A stretch of DNA of 6,113 nt from CAZXMB01 sp964641715 (GTDB taxonomy: Bacteria; Desulfobacterota; BSN033; UBA1163). The notes under the pieces were generated by a model. It did not search any database. It had not been told where the DNA came from and saw only the letters and a program-made list of their open reading frames with translations. Below are positions 1-4,792 of the stretch, one piece after another. Both the position numbers and the translations under genes were made by a program. The stretch's first letter is position 1; each line of letters starts with the position of its first letter. The stretch is taken from positions 1 to 6,113 of the forward strand of contig CAZXMB010000176.1 in assembly GCA_964641715.1 (NCBI GenBank), in the 5' to 3' direction.

Positions 1-14
1 TTTACATATTTTTA

Positions 15-39
15 TCACCCTGAGCCTATCGAAGGATGA
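15..39. repeat. Short imperfect palindromic repeat, dispersed type
   Basis: The arms TCACCCT (15-21) and AGGATGA (33-39) pair as a 7-bp stem with one mismatch around an 11-base loop that reads GAGCCTATCGA. The wording resembles a short palindrome of the form TCACCCTGAGCCTGTCGAAGGGTGA that I know as a dispersed intergenic repeat in many bacterial genomes. That family resemblance is from memory, not from a search. It lies about 30 bases ahead of the lipoprotein start. No T-tract follows, so it does not look like a standard intrinsic terminator for the gene to the left. Confidence 0.5.
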
Positions 40-55
40 GGGGGCAAATTCGAAT

Positions 56-62
56 AAGGAGG
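56..62 (+). promoter_or_regulatory. Ribosome binding site that selects the lipoprotein start at 71
   Basis: AAGGAGG is a near-perfect Shine-Dalgarno sequence. It lies 8 bases before ATG 71 but only 2 bases before the in-frame ATG 65. The spacing therefore favours 71 as the start. The signal peptide begins Met-Lys from that position, as expected. Confidence 0.75.
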
Positions 63-70
63 GGATGGTT

Positions 71-682
71 ATGAAATCCTATCGAGGCTTGTGGATCATT
101 TTTTTATCCATTTTCGTCATCAGTTGCGGGAAGGCGGGGACCTACTCGATCTCCCTTCGTTATCAACCCCTGAAGGAGTTTCCATCTCTCCAGCAGAAGA
201 TTGGGGCCACCCTCGGGATGGTCCCGTTTAAAGATGAACGACCGGATAAGCTGTATATCGGAACTCATACCCATCTTCGGGAGGCCACGAGCTATTTCAA
301 AAGCGATCCCTTTCCGGTGGAAAAGGCGATCGCCAATTCTATATCGAATACCCTTTCGCGGTCCGGAATAAAGATCATCCCCATTTCAAGCTGGGATGGT
401 AAACCGGATTCTTTGAAAACCCTCGAAACAGATTCTATCCTCGACATTGAGATCAAAAGATTCTGGACAGAAGGGAGGGCTGCTCCTTTCAGGACAAAGG
501 CAAAAACCTCGGTCCACTTTGTCATCCATCTTGGGGTCAAAAAGGAAGGGAAGGTGTTTACCCGGAATGTGGAAGTTGAAAAGGAGTTGACCATGGCCCG
601 GCTGGTACCGGAAAAGGTGGAGGAGATGGTCAACCAGGCCCTGGCCGATGTTTTCGACTCATTCTTTTCAAATCCTTATTAA
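71..682 (+). CDS. Small lipoprotein of unknown function (possibly YajG-like)
   Basis: This is a 203-residue protein with a lipoprotein signal. Positive residues K2 and R5 precede a hydrophobic stretch (about 7-17) and a lipobox ending V-I-S-C at Cys19. Residue +2 is Gly rather than Asp, so outer-membrane sorting is expected under the enterobacterial rule. The mature part has a predicted beta-strand followed by V51-PFKDERP and a Gly at 64, then an amphipathic region (about 80-100) and alternating hydrophobic residues typical of a small alpha/beta fold. The strand plus D-x-RP pattern recalls YajG-type and other small outer-membrane lipoproteins, but I cannot assign a family. ATG 65 is a possible alternative start, disfavoured by its ribosome-site spacing. 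The gene stands alone: the next start is 167 bases away beyond a repeat element. I see no truncation or frameshift. Lipoprotein status is fairly sure and the function is unknown. Confidence 0.8.
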   Translation: MKSYRGLWIIFLSIFVISCGKAGTYSISLRYQPLKEFPSLQQKIGATLGMVPFKDERPDKLYIGTHTHLREATSYFKSDPFPVEKAIANSISNTLSRSGIKIIPISSWDGKPDSLKTLETDSILDIEIKRFWTEGRAAPFRTKAKTSVHFVIHLGVKKEGKVFTRNVEVEKELTMARLVPEKVEEMVNQALADVFDSFFSNPY

Positions 683-727
683 TCAATAAAGCTATAAAAA
701 CTGTAACCTTAATAACTTTACAATATT

Positions 728-792
728 GTCATTCCGGACTTGATCCGGAATCTGATCTTTTCTATCTGGATCCCTGCTTCCGCAGGAATGAC
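728..792. repeat. Palindromic intergenic element with GTCATTCC/GGAATGAC ends
   Basis: This 65-bp element has perfect 8-bp terminal inverted repeats, GTCATTCC (728-735) and GGAATGAC (785-792). Inside are two smaller hairpins: TTCCGG (732-737) with CCGGAA (745-750), and CCTGC (773-777) with GCAGG (782-786). The outer stem and inner hairpins are alternatives, because they share bases. The pattern matches a widespread REP-like or MITE-like class of GTCATTCC...GGAATGAC repeats that I know from many proteobacterial genomes (from memory). It fills the middle of the gap between the lipoprotein and yihY genes. No coding potential was seen. It could be transcribed as a hairpin at the 3' end of the lipoprotein mRNA or in the yihY leader. 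Confidence 0.7.
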
Positions 793-849
793 TATTTTAG
801 AGGCAGCTTTTATTTTTCATAGTGGACAGCGGATGTTGAATGGAGATCG

Positions 850-1686
850 ATGAGAGGTAAAAGAGGAATCCTCGGGGGATTTAAATTTCTCTGGGCGGTC
901 CTGAAGAAATTCGATCGTGATCATGGTTTTTTTCTCTCCGCCGGGATCACCTTTAATCTACTCATCTGTCTCATTCCATTCAGCCTCCTGATGCTGGGCT
1001 TCGTCGGGACCTATCTCTATAGCTCTCGGGAGGTCCTTCAGCAGATTCACCGTTTTTTTGAGAGTTCGGTTCCCTCTCTCGACCCAAAAATCATGAGAAG
1101 CATTTTAAGAATTATCCGGGATCGTAAGATTGCCGGGGTCCTGGGAATGGGAGGGTTAATCTGGGCCTCCACGTGGGTCTTCAGTTCGTTAAGGATCGCC
1201 CTGAATATAGTCTTTCAGGTTAAGAAAGGGTGGAGCTTCATCAGAGGGAAAGCCGTAGACCTTTCCATGATTCTTCTCGTTGGTCTTCTGCTCATCCTGA
1301 GCATCACCTTCACTTCCGGAGCCACCTTCATTCAACGCTTTCATTTTGCCTTCTTCCCGGAGATCGGCATCGGTCTTCAATTTGTTCTGAAATATCTCCT
1401 CCCCTTCATCTTCACCTACTGGATGGCCTTTCTGATTTATAAGATCGTTCCCAACAGGAAAATCCATTACCAGGCAGCCCTCCAGACGGCCCTCTTTACG
1501 AGTCTCCTGTGGGAGGTGGCCAAACAACTGTTCGGGTGGTATGTCCTTCGCTTGGGGAGATTCTCTATGATTTATGGATCTCTGAGCACACTGGTGATCT
1601 TCATCCTGTGGGTTTATTATTCATCTGTCATCCTTATTTTAGGAGGGGAAGTGGCCTTTTTCATAGGGAAAGGCAGGAGGAAATAG
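850..1686 (+). CDS. yihY: YihY/BrkB-family integral membrane protein
   Basis: This 278-residue inner-membrane protein is close to the usual family length of about 290. A basic N-terminus (MRGKRG) leads into hydrophobic segments at roughly 28-58, 94-118, 135-157, 170-196, 207-230 and 240-272, consistent with six membrane spans. The family hallmarks are the first span with F-x-LSAGITFN followed by a proline (IPF), and the C-terminal Y-G-S-L-S-T-L...W-V-Y-Y...L-G-G-E-V-A block. Members were once called ribonuclease BN; that activity is now credited to a different protein (ElaC/RNase Z), so no nuclease role should be inferred. The true role is not established, and transport or envelope functions have been suggested. 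The start ATG 850 has GGAG at 842-845, a 4-base spacing that is slightly short. No other in-frame start codon with a site was seen. The TAG stop directly abuts the pyk start, suggesting one transcript and translational coupling. Confidence 0.88.
   Translation: MRGKRGILGGFKFLWAVLKKFDRDHGFFLSAGITFNLLICLIPFSLLMLGFVGTYLYSSREVLQQIHRFFESSVPSLDPKIMRSILRIIRDRKIAGVLGMGGLIWASTWVFSSLRIALNIVFQVKKGWSFIRGKAVDLSMILLVGLLLILSITFTSGATFIQRFHFAFFPEIGIGLQFVLKYLLPFIFTYWMAFLIYKIVPNRKIHYQAALQTALFTSLLWEVAKQLFGWYVLRLGRFSMIYGSLSTLVIFILWVYYSSVILILGGEVAFFIGKGRRK
1675..1680 (+). promoter_or_regulatory. Ribosome binding site for pyk inside the end of yihY
   Basis: AGGAGG sits 6 bases before ATG 1687 and lies within the last codons of yihY. 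This fixes the pyk start at 1687 rather than the in-frame ATG at 1696. Ribosomes ending yihY translation would finish on top of this site, which favours coupled translation. Confidence 0.8.
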
Positions 1687-3114
1687 ATGGTTGAGATGAG
1701 GATTCGAAAGACCAAAATCGTTTGCACCATCGGCCCCGCAAGTGAATCTCCGGAGGTTCTGGAGCGCATGGTCAGGGCCGGAATGGATGTGGCCCGGCTC
1801 AATTTTTCTCACGGGACTCACGAAGGCCATTTCCAGAAGATCAAAACGCTTCGCGAGATCACAGGCCGGTCAGGAGAGCCCGTGACCATCCTTCAGGACC
1901 TCTCCGGCCCAAAGATTCGAATCGGGAAAGTTAAAGACGGAGGAGTGGAATTGAGAAGAGGGGAGAAATTCACCCTGACCCATCGAAGGGGGATGGGGGA
2001 TGAACATTCGGTCTCCGTCAATTATCCCTCTCTTTCCGAGGATGTGAAAGCCGGGGATAAAATCCTTCTCGCAGACGGAGCGATTGAACTCGAGGTGATG
2101 AAAATCAATGGAAAGGATATCCAATGTCTTGTGGGGGTGGGAGGAGTATTGACCTCCTATAAGGGGGTTAACGTCCCGACAGGGACCCTTCGGGTCTCCA
2201 CGTTTACTAAGAAAGACCGGGAAGATCTTCTCTTCGGTATCCGGAACGCAGTGGATCTGGTCAGTCTCTCCTATGTCAAAGGACCTTCGGATATTGTGAA
2301 GGTCAAAGATTTTTTAAAGAAGGCGTCTGTGGATATTCCTGTGATTGCCAAGATCGAGCGGAGAGAAGCCCTTGAGAATATCGACAGGATATTGTCCTTT
2401 TCCGACGGGATGATGGTGGCAAGGGGAGATCTGGGCGTGGAGACACCCCTCGAGAGGGTTCCCAATGTCCAGAAGAAGTTGATCAAGAAGGCAAATGGTC
2501 TGGGAAAGCCTGTGATCACTGCCACGCAGATGCTCCGGTCCATGGTGGACCATACCCAACCCACCCGGGCAGAGGTAACGGATGTGGTCAATGCCATCTA
2601 CGATGGAACCGATGCGGTGATGCTCTCCGAGGAGACGGCGAGTGGCCAATTTCCGGTGGAGACGGTTGAGATGATGGCAAGGATCGCTCAGGCGGCTGAG
2701 GAGGAGTTTCCTTACGAGCAGTTTTTAAAAAGGGAAGCAGAAGGAGAGATCAACCTTCCCCGGGCGATCAGCCATGCCGCCTCTTTTTTAGCTCAGGAAG
2801 CGGAGGCCAAGGTGATCGTTACACCCACCGAATCCGGAAGTACGGCGCGGTGGGTTTCGAGACTCCGGCCACGGCCACCCATTCTTGCCTTGAGTCGCCA
2901 TCTTTCGACGGTCAGAAGGCTCAATCTCTGCTGGGGAGTTTATCCCGTTCTTGTTTCCGACTGGAAAGATACTGATGATATGTTGGAGAGATCCAAGAGG
3001 ATTCCGAAGGAGCTGGGCATGGCCTCCTCCGGGGATAAGATCGTTATCATCGCGGGTGTTCCGATCAGCATTCCTGGAACCACCAACCTCATCAAAGTGG
3101 AGATCGTGGATTAA
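1687..3114 (+). CDS. pyk: Pyruvate kinase, likely K+-independent type
   Basis: This enzyme transfers phosphate from phosphoenolpyruvate to ADP, giving pyruvate and ATP in the last step of cytoplasmic glycolysis. It has 475 residues, the normal bacterial length without an extra C-terminal domain. The N-terminal TKIVCTIGPAS motif (9-19) and R37-L-N-F-S-H-G open the barrel, with an inserted B domain at about 78-170. The active-site signature holds catalytic Lys222 in VIAKIE. Metal ligands are Glu224 and Asp248 (in MVARGD), and Thr280 lies in TATQML. PTRAEVTDV, DGTDAVML and T-x-S-G-S-T-A (381-387, the usual effector phosphate-loop position) complete the fold. Local variants are MLRSM and MLSEETA where MLESM and MLSGETA are commoner; both look tolerated. 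At the position of muscle Glu117 there is Lys76, with Leu72 at the Thr113 position, the pattern reported for enzymes that do not need K+. The gene abuts yihY with no spacer. Identification is secure; allosteric behaviour cannot be read from sequence. Confidence 0.97.
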   Translation: MVEMRIRKTKIVCTIGPASESPEVLERMVRAGMDVARLNFSHGTHEGHFQKIKTLREITGRSGEPVTILQDLSGPKIRIGKVKDGGVELRRGEKFTLTHRRGMGDEHSVSVNYPSLSEDVKAGDKILLADGAIELEVMKINGKDIQCLVGVGGVLTSYKGVNVPTGTLRVSTFTKKDREDLLFGIRNAVDLVSLSYVKGPSDIVKVKDFLKKASVDIPVIAKIERREALENIDRILSFSDGMMVARGDLGVETPLERVPNVQKKLIKKANGLGKPVITATQMLRSMVDHTQPTRAEVTDVVNAIYDGTDAVMLSEETASGQFPVETVEMMARIAQAAEEEFPYEQFLKREAEGEINLPRAISHAASFLAQEAEAKVIVTPTESGSTARWVSRLRPRPPILALSRHLSTVRRLNLCWGVYPVLVSDWKDTDDMLERSKRIPKELGMASSGDKIVIIAGVPISIPGTTNLIKVEIVD

Positions 3115-3157
3115 ACCGAGTTAATAACGGTCTCAAATAGTAAAGATATTAATTTAT

Positions 3158-3231
3158 AAAATCCCTCCTGACCTCCCTTTGCCTAAGGGAGGGATTACCC
3201 CTCTTTGGCAAAGAGGGGAAGGGGAGATTTT
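3158..3231. repeat. Twin-hairpin dispersed palindromic element
   Basis: This element of about 74 bp is bounded by AAAATC (3158-3163) and its inverted copy GATTTT (3226-3231). It contains two strong hairpins. The first is CCTCCCTT (3172-3179) with AAGGGAGG (3185-3192), loop of 5. The second is CCCCTCTTT (3198-3206) with AAAGAGGGG (3210-3218), loop of 3. In one frame it translates to PLWQRGEGEIF, a peptide string I recognise as a frequent artefact at the ends of over-called genes in delta-proteobacterial and related genomes. That recognition is from memory. The paired hairpins could form a cruciform in DNA or a stable double stem in RNA upstream of the kinase gene. Confidence 0.75.
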
Positions 3232-3283
3232 CCAATGCTTATGTCAATTCAATGCTGAGACAGTTAATAATGATAGACCCAGT

Positions 3284-3289
3284 GGAGGT
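3284..3289 (+). promoter_or_regulatory. Ribosome binding site that selects TTG 3296 for the kinase
   Basis: GGAGGT lies 6 bases before TTG 3296, an ideal spacing. No comparable site serves the more upstream in-frame TTG at 3179, which falls inside the palindromic repeat. The residues that follow (Met-Lys-Leu then the first membrane span) form a natural N-terminus for a sensor kinase. Confidence 0.75.
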
Positions 3290-3295
3290 CGTTCG

Positions 3296-4792
3296 TTGAA
3301 GCTCGGCACGAAATTCACCCTTTATCTGTCCCTTATCATCATCATTGCCCTCTCCGGTTATGGGTACTTTCATATCCTGTCACGCCGGGACATCCTGACC
3401 AGAAAGATGAAAGTGGAAGTGCGAAGCATCGGCCAGACCCTTAAGATATCCTTAGAGAAGATCCCCCTCCCGAGAGAGATGGAGTATGTGCAGGAACTGA
3501 TCGATGCTGTTGAAGAGGATGAGAAGACCCTGGGTGTGATTGTCTATCATCGTTCCAAAGGACTTCTCTTTAAATCTCGTTCCTTAGCGGAAGGAATAGA
3601 ACCTTATTTGGAGTTAATCCAGAGGGCTATGGAAGAAAACCTCCCAAAGGAGGAATTTGGAGTTTATAAAAAAATTCCAGTTTTTTCATATTCCTTTTCC
3701 CTTAAAGACCGAAAAGGTCGAAACATTGGAGGAGTTTCTATTCTCCAGAATGCCTCTTTCGTTGAGAGAGAGATTAAGAAAGCGGAGCAGGATATTTTTG
3801 TCACCCTTTTAATACTCATCAGCGGAACCGTCACTTTCATCCTTTTGAGTACCAGAAAATGGATTTCCCAGCCGATTTCAAAACTGATGCGTGCCATTGA
3901 GGAGCTGGCAAAGGGGAATCTCAATACTCAGATTGATTTGAAAAGAGGCGATGAGCTTTCCGATCTGGCCCAGGCTTTTAATCAGATGGCAGGAGATTTA
4001 AAGAGTGCTCAACAACAGGTCGTTCGAGAGGCTGAGACCAGGCTGGAGCTGGAAAGATCGCTAAGGCAATCTGAAAAATTAGCCACCATCGGTCAAATCG
4101 CTTCAGGATTGGCCCACGAGATCGGAACCCCTCTCAACATCATTACCGGAAGGGTTGAGCTCACTAAAAGAAGGCTTGGAGATGGCGAGTCCAGGAAGAA
4201 TTTAGATATTATTACTCAACAAACTGAGAGGATCACCAGGATTATCCAGCAACTCCTCGGATATGTGAGGAAAAAGAAGGCCGACCAGGTGCAGGTGGAT
4301 ATGGGTGTGCTGTTGGAGGAAACCCTTGGCCTTCTTGGCTATCAGATTCAGAGACAAAAGGTGAGAGTGGTGAAGGATTTAGGAAAGACTCTTCCTCCTG
4401 TTTACGGAGATCGGGACCAACTCCAGCAGGTTTTTCTGAACCTCATGCTCAATGGCCTTCAGGCCATGCCTGAGGGAGGGGAGCTTCACATTTCTGCCAC
4501 TTTCGAGGAGATTTCGAAAGAAGGCTTGGAAGATGGACGCAGGGAGTATGTGGTGGCTTCTATTAAGGATTCAGGTGTGGGGATAGAAAAAGAAGTTCTC
4601 CAGAACATTTTCAACCCTTTTTTTACAACTAAGGATACTGGAACCGGATTGGGTTTGATGGTGAGCCAAGGGATTGTTCAAGACCATGAAGGATGGATTG
4701 AAGTGGAAAGTGAAATAGGGAAAGGGTCTATGTTTAAGGTTTATCTTCCATGTTTCTCTGGAGAGGGGAGAGGAGATGGATTGGGATTATAA
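3296..4792 (+). CDS. Membrane sensor histidine kinase of an NtrC-type two-component system
   Basis: This 498-residue sensor should autophosphorylate on His and pass phosphate to the regulator encoded next. Domains in order: membrane span 1 (about 8-28); a periplasmic sensor region of about 138 residues (29-166) of no family I can name; membrane span 2 (167-185); HAMP (about 187-240, with the D-E-L-S-D-L-A-x-x-F-N-x-M signature at 219-231); a short coiled coil (236-262); HisKA with phospho-acceptor His274 in HEIGTPLN; and HATPase_c (about 370-487). The ATP-binding boxes are N (N382 and N386), G1 (DSGVGI, 425-430), F (FNPFFTTK, 439-446) and G2 (GTGLGL, 449-454). All catalytic boxes are intact. 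Gly387 follows the second N-box Asn where Ala is usual. There is no PAS domain, so sensing should be by the periplasmic loop or membrane. The start is the rare codon TTG, chosen by its ribosome site; the open frame extends upstream to 3179, but that part translates a repeat. The end overlaps the regulator gene by 17 bases. The stimulus is unknown. Confidence 0.92.
   Translation: MKLGTKFTLYLSLIIIIALSGYGYFHILSRRDILTRKMKVEVRSIGQTLKISLEKIPLPREMEYVQELIDAVEEDEKTLGVIVYHRSKGLLFKSRSLAEGIEPYLELIQRAMEENLPKEEFGVYKKIPVFSYSFSLKDRKGRNIGGVSILQNASFVEREIKKAEQDIFVTLLILISGTVTFILLSTRKWISQPISKLMRAIEELAKGNLNTQIDLKRGDELSDLAQAFNQMAGDLKSAQQQVVREAETRLELERSLRQSEKLATIGQIASGLAHEIGTPLNIITGRVELTKRRLGDGESRKNLDIITQQTERITRIIQQLLGYVRKKKADQVQVDMGVLLEETLGLLGYQIQRQKVRVVKDLGKTLPPVYGDRDQLQQVFLNLMLNGLQAMPEGGELHISATFEEISKEGLEDGRREYVVASIKDSGVGIEKEVLQNIFNPFFTTKDTGTGLGLMVSQGIVQDHEGWIEVESEIGKGSMFKVYLPCFSGEGRGDGLGL
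4764..4770 (+). promoter_or_regulatory. Ribosome binding site for the response regulator inside the kinase gene
   Basis: AGGGGAG lies 5 bases before ATG 4776, within the kinase's final codons. With the 17-base gene overlap, it points to translational coupling, which helps hold kinase and regulator in a fixed ratio. A second purine-rich AGGAG directly touches the ATG and is too close to serve. Confidence 0.6.

Larger units (their letters stand above)
3115..3295. other. Intergenic gap between pyk and the kinase gene
   Basis: This 181-base non-coding stretch is mostly occupied by the twin-hairpin repeat at 3158-3231. The remainder is AT-rich. I found no convincing sigma-70 or sigma-54 promoter. 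ACCG (3115-3118) and CGGT (3128-3131) could form a 4-bp stem, but no T-tract follows, so no intrinsic terminator is claimed. A promoter for the two-component operon is expected somewhere here or inside pyk, but is not located. Confidence 0.6.

Noticed and set aside
719..724. TACAAT as a -10 box ahead of yihY
   Set aside because: No -35-like hexamer lies 16-18 bases upstream. The surrounding sequence is AT-rich, so such hexamers are expected by chance.
1189..1527. Minus-strand open frame opposite yihY (and similar minus-strand frames opposite the lipoprotein, pyk and kinase genes)
   Set aside because: These mirror the coding strand's codon pattern. None has a ribosome site, a signal or a recognisable domain, and the plus-strand genes are well supported.
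850..1686. Annotation of this gene as ribonuclease BN
   Set aside because: The old name for the YihY/BrkB family is a historical misassignment; the protein is a multi-span membrane protein with no nuclease motif.
1509..1694. Short plus-strand frame spanning the yihY-pyk junction
   Set aside because: It is a shadow in another frame of the conserved C-terminal block of YihY and has no support of its own.
3115..3131. Possible terminator after pyk (ACCG...CGGT)
   Set aside because: The stem is only 4 bp with a large AT-rich loop and is not followed by a T-tract.
3235..3258. Tiny frame ATG CTT ATG TCA ATT CAA TGC TGA upstream of the kinase, as a possible leader peptide
   Set aside because: It has only seven codons, no Shine-Dalgarno site and no run of regulatory codons, so it is indistinguishable from chance.
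3302..3318. Sigma-54-like promoter (CGGCACG followed by TCACC)
   Set aside because: The first half resembles TGGCACG, but the second half lacks the TTGC core, and it lies inside the kinase coding sequence after the start.
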